Source: Candidatus Neomicrothrix sp. UBA2131 (lineage in GTDB: Bacteria; Actinomycetota; Acidimicrobiia; Acidimicrobiales; MedAcidi-G1). From it: a DNA stretch of 51,111 nucleotides. A model generated the notes under the pieces. The model was not told the DNA's origin and did no database searches. It worked only from the letters and a program-made list of their open reading frames with translations. Of the stretch, positions 7,635 to 15,140 are shown in pieces. The position numbers and the translations under genes were made by a program. Where the stretch lies: assembly GCA_002329075.1 (NCBI GenBank), contig DCXR01000043.1:13864-64974 (forward strand). The letters are read 5' to 3'. The number at the start of each line of letters is the position of its first letter. Position 1 is the first letter of the stretch.

Positions 7635-9439
7635 ATCAGGGGTACAGAGAAGCGATCAGCACCCAGAGCCATCAGGTCGTCGAAGCCGGCGGTCACCGAC
7701 CCGAGGCGACCCCGAACCAGCGGCAGGTGCTGCTCGGCCCAGAACCGGGCGATCACGACCTTGTCGGCAAGTGCGGGATCGTCGTCACCCGCGTCGGTAC
7801 GGGCCACGGCGGCCAGGGCCAGGCGGGCAAGGAGCCACCCGCCGAGGAGGTCTCCGAACATGCGCAGGTAGGGCGTTGCGCCGGCCAGCGCATGGCGGGG
7901 GTCGGCGAGGCCGTTCTCCATGAGCCACCCGGTGGCCTCGTTCAGGGCATCGAGTCCGTCGGCGAGGCCGCCGCGGATCGAACCGAAGTCGTCGCCGGCC
8001 GTCGCAAGGTCGCCGTCGAGGCTGCCGATCTCGTCGAGGAGTCCCTTCACGACCGCTCCCCCGCCCATCGGAAGCTTCCGCCCGACCAGGTCCATGGCCT
8101 GGATCCCGTTGGTGCCCTCGTAGATCGGCGAGATACGCGAATCGCGCAGGATCTGGGCCGCGCCGGTCTCCTCGATGTAGCCGTAGCCGCCATGCACCTG
8201 TATGCCGATCGACGCCATCTCGACACCCAGGTCCGTGCTCCAGGCCTTCGAGATCGGGGTGTAGAGCTCGACCCGGTCGGTGGCCGCCTGCCGGACATCG
8301 GGGTCGGCATGGCGGGCGGCCACGTCGAGGGTCGCTGCGTTGAGGTAGAGCAGGCACCGCATGGCGTCGACCGACGCCCGCATCGTGAGCAGCATGCGAC
8401 GCACGTCGGGGTGTTCGACGATCGGCGACGATTCGCCCTTGGCGGCACCGACGGCACGACCCTGCCGACGCTCCTGGGCAAAGCCAGCTGCCAACTGCAG
8501 GGCCCGCTCCGAGACGGCGAGCCCCTCGACGCCGACGCCCAGGCGGGCATTGTTCATCATCGTGAACATGATCCGCATGCCCTGGTGCTCCTCGCCGATG
8601 AGGTAGCCCACGGCGCCCTCACCAGCGTCTCCATACGACATGACACAGGTCGGGCTGGCATGGAGGCCGAGCTTGTGCTCGACGGACACACAGGTGAGGT
8701 CGTTGCGCTCGCCGATGCTGCCGTCGTCGTTGACGAGGAACTTGGGCACGATGAAGCATGAGATGCCCCTTGTGCCGGGTGGGCTGTCGGGGGTGCGGGC
8801 CAGCACCAGGTGGACGATGTTGTCGGTCAGTTCGTGTTCGCCGAACGTGATGAAGATCTTGGTGCCGAAGATGCGGTGGGTGCCGTCGTCGCAGGGTTCG
8901 GCCCGCGTGGTGAGTGCCCCCACGTCGGAACCCGCCTGGGGTTCGGTGAGGTTCATGGTGCCGGTCCACTCGCCTGACACCATCCGGGGCAGGAAGGTCT
9001 CCTTGAGGCGCTCGTCGCCGAACTTGTGGACGGCATCGATGGCGCCGACCGTCAGCAGCGGCCCCAGTGTCCAGGACCTGCAGGCCGTTCCGAGCAGTTC
9101 GGTCATCACCGTCTGGAACAGCGCCGGGAAGCCGCCGCCGCCGTAGTCGGGATCCTGGGTCACGGCACCCCATCCGGCGGCCAGGTACTGGTCATAGGCA
9201 TCGTGGAAGGCCTGCGGGAGTGTGACGACGCCATCGGAGACCGAGCAGCCTTCAGCGTCGCCGATGCGATGGGTCGGAGCGATGACCTCTTCCGCGAAGC
9301 GGCCGAACTCGTCAAGCACGCCGTCGATGGTGTCGGGATCCACGTGTTCGAAACCCGGCAGGCCGCAGATGCCTTCCAGATCGGCGATCTCGTGAAGTAC
9401 GAGGCGGATATCGGCCAGCGGGGCCCGGTAGTCGCTCAC
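7631..9439 (-). CDS. Acyl-CoA dehydrogenase (long FadE type)
   Basis: A 602-residue flavoenzyme catalysing alpha-beta dehydrogenation of acyl-CoA in fatty acid oxidation. The N-terminal opening SDYRAPLADIRLVLHEI is typical of the ~600-residue class. Visible features are NLTEPQAGSDVGALTTRA and FGTKIFITFGEH (FAD/substrate domain), HKLGLHASPTCVM, GVEGLAVSERALQ, and IQVHGGYGYIEETG...ISPIYEGTNGIQAMDLVGRKL near the active site. A C-terminal extension (~130 residues) follows, as in FadE5-like enzymes. I place the start at GTG 9439 because it lies 7 bases after TATTGT, a leaderless-type -10; a GTG three codons upstream falls inside that box. Acyl chain preference is unknown. Confidence 0.93.
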   Translation of the reverse strand: MSDYRAPLADIRLVLHEIADLEGICGLPGFEHVDPDTIDGVLDEFGRFAEEVIAPTHRIGDAEGCSVSDGVVTLPQAFHDAYDQYLAAGWGAVTQDPDYGGGGFPALFQTVMTELLGTACRSWTLGPLLTVGAIDAVHKFGDERLKETFLPRMVSGEWTGTMNLTEPQAGSDVGALTTRAEPCDDGTHRIFGTKIFITFGEHELTDNIVHLVLARTPDSPPGTRGISCFIVPKFLVNDDGSIGERNDLTCVSVEHKLGLHASPTCVMSYGDAGEGAVGYLIGEEHQGMRIMFTMMNNARLGVGVEGLAVSERALQLAAGFAQERRQGRAVGAAKGESSPIVEHPDVRRMLLTMRASVDAMRCLLYLNAATLDVAARHADPDVRQAATDRVELYTPISKAWSTDLGVEMASIGIQVHGGYGYIEETGAAQILRDSRISPIYEGTNGIQAMDLVGRKLPMGGGAVVKGLLDEIGSLDGDLATAGDDFGSIRGGLADGLDALNEATGWLMENGLADPRHALAGATPYLRMFGDLLGGWLLARLALAAVARTDAGDDDPALADKVVIARFWAEQHLPLVRGRLGSVTAGFDDLMALGADRFSVPLM

Positions 9440-9446
9440 GTATCGC

Positions 9447-9452
9447 ACAATA
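9447..9452 (-). promoter_or_regulatory. Leaderless-type -10 box of the acyl-CoA dehydrogenase operon
   Basis: TATTGT on the minus strand with 7 bases to GTG 9439. This matches the TANNNT-N6/7-start arrangement seen at other genes of the window. Confidence 0.6.
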
Positions 9453-9515
9453 CCGCCGGAGCGGCCCGCTGCCCGCTGTGGGACCGCTGTTGCCGACCCG
9501 GGATCGATGCCCTCC

Positions 9516-9521
9516 TACACT
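9516..9521 (+). promoter_or_regulatory. Leaderless-type -10 box of the shortened-gene operon
   Basis: TACACT followed by 6 bases and ATG 9528. It indicates that the first tiny reading frame is where transcription and translation of the 9528-11492 operon begin. Confidence 0.6.
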
Positions 9522-9527
9522 CACCGG

Positions 9528-9605
9528 ATGAACGCCCTTCCCCCTGTCGGGGCACGCCTCAACGCCGGCGACCGGGCCACCGATGGGCCGCCGGGACCGG
9601 TGTGA
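9528..9605 (+). CDS. 25-residue reading frame opening the plus-strand operon (possible gene remnant)
   Basis: ATG 9528 to TGA 9603-9605 encodes MNALPPVGARLNAG followed by DRATDGPPGPV. It is placed exactly 6 bases after a TACACT -10, and its stop overlaps the next start as GTGA, as in a normal operon. The peptide has no recognisable fold. Because the next two frames look like internally deleted genes, this may also be a gene whose middle was lost, or it may be a true leader peptide. Function is unknown. Confidence 0.4.
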   Translation: MNALPPVGARLNAGDRATDGPPGPV

Positions 9606-9832
9606 GCCTCGACCCCGCCCGTCCCGACGAGCCGGTCGGCGACTACCCGATCGGCGATGCCGGAACCGCCTCCGACGCCGTCGGCGCCGCCGTCGAAGCC
9701 CGGTCCTCGTGGCGATCGCTCCCCTTCGGCGCCCGGGCCCGGACCCTCGAGCAGGCCGCCCGCGAACAGGGCGACACCGCCCTCGAGTTCTTCACCCGCA
9801 CCGCCTACATCCGTCCCGGTACCGGGCGATGA
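9602..9832 (+). pseudogene. 76-residue aldehyde-dehydrogenase-like mini-protein (N-terminus joined to C-terminus)
   Basis: GTG 9602 starts SLDPARPDEPVGDYPIGDA. Residues ~24-54 (SDAVGAAVEARSSWRSLPF, then ARARTLEQAAR) resemble the N-terminal helix of aldehyde dehydrogenases that precedes the NAD domain. The last ~20 residues (ALEFFTRTAYIRPGTGR) resemble the extreme C-terminal strand of such enzymes (pattern EFYTRTKTVYI). About 400 residues that would carry the catalytic Cys and Glu are missing, yet the frame continues and the TGA overlaps the next ATG (ATGA, 9829-9832). It cannot be an active dehydrogenase. This could be a true in-frame deletion or an assembly collapse. The family assignment is by eye and moderately sure. 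Confidence 0.45.
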
Positions 9833-11034
9833 GCGAAACGGCGGTCCGGCACAGCAGCCTCGACGAGATGCTGTCTGACCGACGCGCCGAACTGCGTTCC
9901 CCCGAGGTCGTCATGGCCCCGACCCAACTCGGGGCCGCCCGCCTCACCCGCTACAGCTTCACCCGCACCCTGCTGAGACGTGCCGCACGCGACGGTTGGC
10001 GATCACGGCTGGTCGAGTTCGACATGGATGCCGAGGGCCGCGGCCATGCCGTCTACCGGACGGACATCGACGGCCGCCAGTTCGACTTCGTCGCCTTCAC
10101 GACCACGCTCGACGAGTCCCTCCACACCGACCGTGTCATCGCACCGGCCTGGGAGGTGAGCGGTGCCCTCGTCGAAGGCACCGTCGACGACGCCTACCTG
10201 GCCAGGCTCCGTGAATCAGTGCCGCTCCAGGAGGCCGCACGGCTCGACCCACGGGTCCTGGTGCTGACCCGCGGAAACCGCAGCGTGCGCTTCTACGACT
10301 ACCTCGTCGACCGCCTGGCCGGCGGCCTCCAGCCCGAGGCCGACAAGGTGGCCGACGCCGGATACATCCTGCGCAGCACCGCCTTCTACGGGAACGGCAA
10401 GTTCGGCATGCGCTCGTACCCCGGGCTTTCCGAGGAACATCCCCTGCAGGCCATCGGCGCCACGAACGCCACGCCACGGGTGGCGCCGCCGGGCGGTTCG
10501 AAGGCGGTGCTCGGCACCAACCCCCTGGCCATGGCCGTACCCGACGGTGAGGGCGGGATCGCCTTCCAGTTCGACTTCAGCACCAGCACCGTCGCCCTCG
10601 GCAAGGTCACAATGGCGGCCGCTGCCGGCGAGGCGATCCCACCGGGATGGGCCGTGGATGCCGAAGGCAACCCGACGACGGACCCCGATGCGGCACTCGG
10701 CGGGTCGCTTCTCTCGACCGGTGGCTACAAGGGCTACGGCCTCGGGCTGATGGTCGAGGTGCTCGCCGCCGGCCTGACAGGCTCGCGCCTCAGCGTAGAC
10801 GTCCCTCCACTCAAGGCCCCCGAAGGCGCTCCCCACGACCTGGGCCAGTTCTACGTCGTGATCGACCCGTCGGGCTACAGCGGCGACGGCTTCACCGAGC
10901 GCCTGTCCGCCCTGGCCGCCACGATCGCCGAACAACCGGGCGCCCGACTGCCCGGTGCCGCTCGGTTGGCGCCAGATACCGTCGACCTCGAACAAGACCT
11001 CTGGGAAGCCACTCAGGCACTCGCCGCAGGCTGA
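9829..11034 (+). CDS. Chimeric protein: unknown N-terminal domain fused to C-terminal half of a malate/L-lactate (Ldh_2) dehydrogenase
   Basis: ATG 9829 overlaps the previous stop; 401 residues. Residues 1 to ~200 (RYSFTRTLLRRAARDGW, FDMDAEGRGHAVYR, RVIAPAWEVSG, LTRGNRSVRFYDYLVDRLAGGLQ) are a soluble domain I cannot name; it resembles uncharacterised bacterial proteins. From about residue 206 the sequence switches to the second half of the Ldh_2 family (PF02615): IGATNATPRVAPPGG, LGTNPLAMAVP, FDFSTSTVALGK, GWAVDAEGNPTTDP and GGYKGYGLGLMVEVLAAGLTG. The first ~130 residues of Ldh_2, including its catalytic histidine region, are absent. The junction falls near nucleotides 10426-10450. NAD(P)-dependent activity is unlikely. 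The fusion could be a real deletion between neighbouring genes, a novel domain combination, or an assembly artefact. Confidence 0.6.
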   Translation: MSETAVRHSSLDEMLSDRRAELRSPEVVMAPTQLGAARLTRYSFTRTLLRRAARDGWRSRLVEFDMDAEGRGHAVYRTDIDGRQFDFVAFTTTLDESLHTDRVIAPAWEVSGALVEGTVDDAYLARLRESVPLQEAARLDPRVLVLTRGNRSVRFYDYLVDRLAGGLQPEADKVADAGYILRSTAFYGNGKFGMRSYPGLSEEHPLQAIGATNATPRVAPPGGSKAVLGTNPLAMAVPDGEGGIAFQFDFSTSTVALGKVTMAAAAGEAIPPGWAVDAEGNPTTDPDAALGGSLLSTGGYKGYGLGLMVEVLAAGLTGSRLSVDVPPLKAPEGAPHDLGQFYVVIDPSGYSGDGFTERLSALAATIAEQPGARLPGAARLAPDTVDLEQDLWEATQALAAG

Positions 11035-11045
11035 AGGTAACCACC

Positions 11046-11492
11046 ATGGACAGTGCCACGGCCATCACGAACCTGCTCCACCGGTACGCAGAACTGTTCG
11101 ATGCCGGCGAGCACGATGCCTGCGCCGACCTGTTCGCCCACGCACAGATCATCCTCGACCCGGACGCCCCCCTGGTTGTCGACCGCGCCGGGATCCTCGA
11201 GATCTGGCGGACGACGGTGATCATCCACGACGACGGAACCCCGCGCACGAAGCACATCGTGACCAACCCGATCCTCGACATCGACGAGGCCGACGGCACG
11301 GCCACGTGCCGCAGCTACTACACCGTGCTCCAGCAGGTCCACGACGGGCCGCTGCAACCCGTGGCCGCCGGCCGCTACCACGACCGCTTCGAACGGGTCG
11401 ACGGCGAGTGGCGGTTCTCGGAACGCGACTACTCGAAACTCGACCTCGTCGACGACATCAGTTGGCACCTCCAGAACATGCCCGAGGCCTGA
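11046..11492 (+). CDS. SnoaL-like / NTF2-fold protein
   Basis: A 148-residue protein from ATG 11046 with a GAAGGT ribosome binding site, 11 bases after the chimera. It has the SnoaL-like pattern: an N-terminal helix ITNLLHRYAELFDAGEHDACADLF, a His/Asp-containing central region (RTKHIVTNPILDID), then strands ATCRSYYTVLQQ and AGRYHDRFERVDGEWRFSERDY. Such proteins are small isomerases/dehydratases or beta-subunit-like partners acting on polyketide-, steroid- or aromatic-type substrates. It appears full length, unlike the genes before it, and is the last gene of the plus-strand operon; its stop faces tdk 21 bases away. The substrate is unknown. Confidence 0.75.
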   Translation: MDSATAITNLLHRYAELFDAGEHDACADLFAHAQIILDPDAPLVVDRAGILEIWRTTVIIHDDGTPRTKHIVTNPILDIDEADGTATCRSYYTVLQQVHDGPLQPVAAGRYHDRFERVDGEWRFSERDYSKLDLVDDISWHLQNMPEA

Positions 11493-11513
11493 ATCCTCGC
11501 AGAACCAGCAGGA

Positions 11514-12143
11514 TCAACCCTCGATGGCTGAAGCGTGTGCCGTGACCCGGGCAACCCCACCGCTGTCGCCCGCCAGCCAGTGACGCCGACACCGCAGTTC
11601 GTAGGTGACCTGGTGGTCGTCGGGGTCGTCGACGAGGAACAGTTCGCCGTCGTAGACCTGATCGCCGTCGACCAGACGAGCGTTGTGGGTGGCCCGCTCG
11701 CCGCACCAGCAGCGGGCCTCGACCTGGATCTCGGCGGACTCGTCGGCCATCTCGAGGAGGCGCTTGGTGCCCTCGAACAACTCACCCTGGAACGACGTGA
11801 GCAGGCCGAAGGCGAAGACATCGGCACCCAACTCGTCGACGATCCGCGCCAACTGGCCGACCTGGGCAGCGGTGTAGAACTGCGCCTCGTCGCAGACGAC
11901 GTAGTCGAGGTTCCCATGGCGTTCGACCATCGCCAGCGCCAACTCGTAGAGGTCGAGGCGCGGGCCCACCTCGACGGCGTCGGCTGAGACGCCGAGGGCG
12001 CTCGACACCTTGCCGTCGGCCCGGTCGAGTTGGCTGCACAGCAAGCCGTTGAGGTTGCGCGACGACAGGTTGTGGTGGATCTGGAGGGCGAGCGTGCTCT
12101 TGCCCGACCCCATGGTCCCGTAGGAGAACTGCAGGCGTGCCAT
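11514..12143 (-). CDS. tdk: Thymidine kinase (type II)
   Basis: A 209-residue kinase phosphorylating thymidine to dTMP in salvage. The P-loop is GTMGSGKST near residues 9-17. The DEAQFYT motif (catalytic Glu) is present, followed by ADVFAFGLLTSF. A structural zinc site is represented by CWCG and CRRH in the C-terminal part. The start ATG 12143 overlaps the nrdJ stop (ATGA), so deoxynucleotide salvage is coupled to ribonucleotide reduction. An upstream in-frame extension is inside nrdJ and is rejected. Confidence 0.93.
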   Translation of the reverse strand: MARLQFSYGTMGSGKSTLALQIHHNLSSRNLNGLLCSQLDRADGKVSSALGVSADAVEVGPRLDLYELALAMVERHGNLDYVVCDEAQFYTAAQVGQLARIVDELGADVFAFGLLTSFQGELFEGTKRLLEMADESAEIQVEARCWCGERATHNARLVDGDQVYDGELFLVDDPDDHQVTYELRCRRHWLAGDSGGVARVTAHASAIEG

Positions 12144-14905
12144 CACGAGCAACCGCTGGTGGCACCGCAGTCGGTGCACACGTAACAGGACCCGGCCCGC
12201 TGCATCGCGATACCGCACATCATGCAGAGCGGGGCATCGGGTGACGAATCCGACGACAGGCGGGCGGCGAACTGTGTGGCAGACGGCACCGACGGCGGAT
12301 CGGGTGGCACATCCTGACCCTGTGTCGTCTCGGTGGTGGACTCCTCGACACCGGGGAGCGTGGGCTGGGTGCGCTCGTTGGTGGTGAGGATGTTGAGTTC
12401 GGCCCGCTCCTCCGGGGTGAGGTACTCGACGGCCAGGCGCCGGAACAGGTAGTCGATGATGCTCGAAGCGATCCGCAGGTCGGGATCGTCGGTCATGCCG
12501 GCCGGTTCGAATCGCATGCCCGTGAACGCCTCGACGAACGCCCGCAGCGGCACCCCGTACTGGAGGCCGTGGCTGAGCGAGATGGCGAAGGCGTCCATGA
12601 TCCCGGACAGGGTGGAGCCCTGCTTGGAGACCCGCATGAAGATCTCACCGGGCCGACCGTCTTCGTACTCGCCGACGGTGACGAAGCCCTTGCAGTCGGC
12701 GACCCGGAACTCGAAGGTGAGCGAACGGCGGGACCGCGGCAGGCGCCGACGCACCGGCTCGGCCGTGGAGACGGCTGCGACGACCTCGCCGACTGCGGCG
12801 GCCGGCGACTCGTTGCCTGATGCGAGGGGCTGCCCGACCTTGCAGTTGTCGCGGTAGATGGCGACCGCCTTGAGGCCGAGCCGCCACGACTCGAAGTAGA
12901 GCTCCTCGACGTCGTCGACAGAGACGTCCTCGGGCATGTTGCAGGTCTTGGAGATGGCGCCGGACAGGAACGGCTGGACGGCGCCCATCATGCGGATGTG
13001 GCCCATGTGGTGGATGACGTGGTCGCCCATCGAGGTGGCGAACACATCGGCATGGCCGGGCTGAAGGTCGGTGCATCCGGCCACCGAGTGCTGACTGTCG
13101 ATGTGGTCGATGATCGCCGCCGCAGTCTCGTCGTCGTAGCCGAGGCGTTCGAGCGCCCTGGGCACGGTCCGGTTGACGATCGCCATGGTGCCACCGCCGA
13201 CGAGGCGCTTGGTCTTGACCAGGCTCAGGTCGGGCTCGATGCCGGTGGTGTCGCAGTCCATGAGGAGGCCGATGGTGCCGGTGGGGGCCAGCACCGTGGC
13301 CTGGCTGTTGCGGACCCCGACACGTTGGGCCAGGGCGCAGGCCTCGAACCACGCCTCGCGCCCTGCCTCGACGAGGACCGGCGCCACCGAACCATCGAGC
13401 ATCTCGGCCGCCTCGCGGTGCTGGGCGAGCACCCGCAGCATGGGCTCACGGTTGGCCTCGTAGCCGGCGAACGGGCCCATGCGGTCGGCCATTCGGGCCG
13501 AGGTGCGATAGGCGTGGCCGGTCATCAACGAAGTGATCGCCGCCGCCACAGAGCGCCCCTCATCGCTGTCGTAGGGCAGCCCGAGCGCCATGAGCAGGGC
13601 GCCCAGGTTGGCGTAGCCGAGGCCGAGTTGTCGAAAGTCCCGGGTGGTCTCGGCTATGGATTCCGTCGGGTAGTCGGCGTTGCCGACGAGGATCTCCTGG
13701 GCCGTGAACACGACCTCGACGGCGTGCAGGAACCCCTCGAGGTCGAACCCGCCGATGGCGTCGGTGTCGTGGTCGCCGAGGAACGACAACAGGTTGAGGC
13801 TGGCCAGGTTGCAGGCCGAATTGTCGAGGTGGACGTATTCACTGCATGGATTGCTTGCCGTGATCCGGCCGGTGTTGGCGGCCGTGTGCCAGCGGTTGAT
13901 GGTGGTGTCGAACTGGAGGCCCGGGTCGGCGCACTCCCAGGCCGCCTCGGCAACCTGGCGGAACAGGCGGCGGGCCCTCAGGGTGTCGATGACCGAACCG
14001 TCGGTACGGGCCGTGAGGTCCCAGTCGGCATCGTCGGCTACGGCCTGCATGAACTCGTCGGAGACCCGGACGGAGTTGTTGGCGTTCTGGTACTGGATCG
14101 AGTGCGAATCAGAACCGTCGAGTCCCACCTCGAAGCCGGCAGCCTCGAGTGCCCGCAGCTTGTGCTCTTCGCGGGCCTTGCACCAGATGAACTCCTCGAC
14201 GTCGGGGTGGTCGGCGTCGAGGACGACCATCTTGGCGGCCCTGCGGGTCTTACCCCCGCTCTTGATGGTGCCCGCCGATGCGTCCGCTCCCCGCATGAAG
14301 CTGACCGGGCCGCTGGCCGTGCCTCCGCCCTTGAGGGCCTCGCGTGACGACCTGATGCGGCTGAGGTTGACGCCCGCTCCGGACCCGCCCTTGAAGATGA
14401 CGCCTTCTTCGACGTACCAGTTGAGGATCGACGTCATCTTGTCGTCGACCGACAGGATGAAGCAGGCCGACGCCTGCTGGGAGGTGTCGGGAACGCCGAT
14501 GTTGAACCACACCGGCGAGTTGAAGGCGGCCTTCTGTGAGACGATCAGGTGCTTGAGTTCGTCGGCGAAGGCGTCGGCCTCGTCGTCGTCGGTGAAGTAG
14601 CCGTCGTCGCGGCCCCACGCTGCAATGGTGTCGACGATCCGGTCGGCGACCTGGCGCAGCGAGGACTCCCGCTCGGGCGTGCCGACCTTCCCCCGGAAGT
14701 ACTTCTGGGCGAGGATGTTGGTGGCGTTCACGGACCACGAAGCGGGCACCTCGACCCCGAGTTGCTCGAAGGCGACGGACCCGTCCCGGTGGTCGACCAG
14801 ACGGGACTCTCGGTGCTCCCAGACGACGGTGTCGTAGGGATGGACTCCCGCCTCGGTGAACAACCGCCGGATGCCGAGGACGCCACGTTCTGGCATCAGG
14901 GTCAT
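12143..14905 (-). CDS. nrdJ: Vitamin B12-dependent ribonucleoside-diphosphate reductase (class II)
   Basis: A 920-residue class II ribonucleotide reductase making dNTP precursors with adenosylcobalamin, independent of oxygen. Seen are AAFNSPVWFNIG, VIFKGGSGAGVNLS, KTRRAAKMVVLDADHPDVEEF, the active-site segment NPCSEYVHLDNSACNLASLNL with cysteine and asparagine, and PTGTIGLLMDCDTTGIEP. A long insert precedes the conserved C-terminal domain. A terminal zinc-ribbon-like CMMCG...CYVCTDCG carries cysteines that can shuttle electrons. Start ATG 14905 is chosen over ATG 14896. It is co-transcribed with tdk. The upstream region has an unusual cluster of TCCACA motifs. Confidence 0.96.
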   Translation of the reverse strand: MTLMPERGVLGIRRLFTEAGVHPYDTVVWEHRESRLVDHRDGSVAFEQLGVEVPASWSVNATNILAQKYFRGKVGTPERESSLRQVADRIVDTIAAWGRDDGYFTDDDEADAFADELKHLIVSQKAAFNSPVWFNIGVPDTSQQASACFILSVDDKMTSILNWYVEEGVIFKGGSGAGVNLSRIRSSREALKGGGTASGPVSFMRGADASAGTIKSGGKTRRAAKMVVLDADHPDVEEFIWCKAREEHKLRALEAAGFEVGLDGSDSHSIQYQNANNSVRVSDEFMQAVADDADWDLTARTDGSVIDTLRARRLFRQVAEAAWECADPGLQFDTTINRWHTAANTGRITASNPCSEYVHLDNSACNLASLNLLSFLGDHDTDAIGGFDLEGFLHAVEVVFTAQEILVGNADYPTESIAETTRDFRQLGLGYANLGALLMALGLPYDSDEGRSVAAAITSLMTGHAYRTSARMADRMGPFAGYEANREPMLRVLAQHREAAEMLDGSVAPVLVEAGREAWFEACALAQRVGVRNSQATVLAPTGTIGLLMDCDTTGIEPDLSLVKTKRLVGGGTMAIVNRTVPRALERLGYDDETAAAIIDHIDSQHSVAGCTDLQPGHADVFATSMGDHVIHHMGHIRMMGAVQPFLSGAISKTCNMPEDVSVDDVEELYFESWRLGLKAVAIYRDNCKVGQPLASGNESPAAAVGEVVAAVSTAEPVRRRLPRSRRSLTFEFRVADCKGFVTVGEYEDGRPGEIFMRVSKQGSTLSGIMDAFAISLSHGLQYGVPLRAFVEAFTGMRFEPAGMTDDPDLRIASSIIDYLFRRLAVEYLTPEERAELNILTTNERTQPTLPGVEESTTETTQGQDVPPDPPSVPSATQFAARLSSDSSPDAPLCMMCGIAMQRAGSCYVCTDCGATSGCS

Positions 14906-15140
14906 GTCGTTGAAACCATCTTCCGCTCGATCATCTGTCCGGGTTGTTCCACACTAGGACCTGGGCATGGCCCGAACCGGGGACCAACGTCCCCGTTCGT
15001 CGCACCACCCTAGAAAGACCACCCTGTGGAGGGGAAGGGCATGAGTTGTGGAAATGGCGGTGGATGACCCCCGGTTTCTCCACAGCCGTCCACAGGACCC
15101 CGCCAGTCCCGACCAACCGGGCGACGGCTACCGTCGGGAC
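14906..15140. promoter_or_regulatory. Divergent nrdJ / RibD_C promoter region with five TCCACA (DnaA-box-like) motifs
   Basis: This 235-base non-coding stretch holds TCCACA at 14948, 15079 and 15089 (plus strand) and TGTGGA at 15025 and 15047 (minus strand). The best nine-mers are TTCTCCACA (15076-15084) and CCGTCCACA (15086-15094), near the actinobacterial DnaA box TTGTCCACA. Random expectation at this GC content is about 0.05 in this span by my rough estimate. They may be DnaA sites or sites for another repressor; no clear NrdR box was recognised. A weak -10 (TAGGGT) for nrdJ lies near 15005-15012 on the minus strand. Confidence 0.45.
15129..15134 (+). promoter_or_regulatory. Leaderless-type -10 box of the RibD_C gene
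   Basis: TACCGT followed by 6 bases and GTG 15141. It decides the start of the downstream gene in favour of GTG 15141 rather than GTG 15048. Confidence 0.6.

Noticed and set aside
9583..9828. Arginine-rich N-terminal extension in frame with the chimeric gene
   Set aside because: It is the out-of-frame reading of the ALDH-like mini-gene. ATG 9829 with its ATGA overlap is the better start.
14906..14990. Cobalamin riboswitch or NrdR box before nrdJ
   Set aside because: Expected for a B12-dependent reductase, but no B12-box or recognisable paired NrdR palindrome was found in the short upstream region.
15048..15140. 31-codon N-terminal extension of the RibD_C protein
   Set aside because: It crosses the TCCACA cluster and the TACCGT -10 box and adds no conserved residues; GTG 15141 is preferred.
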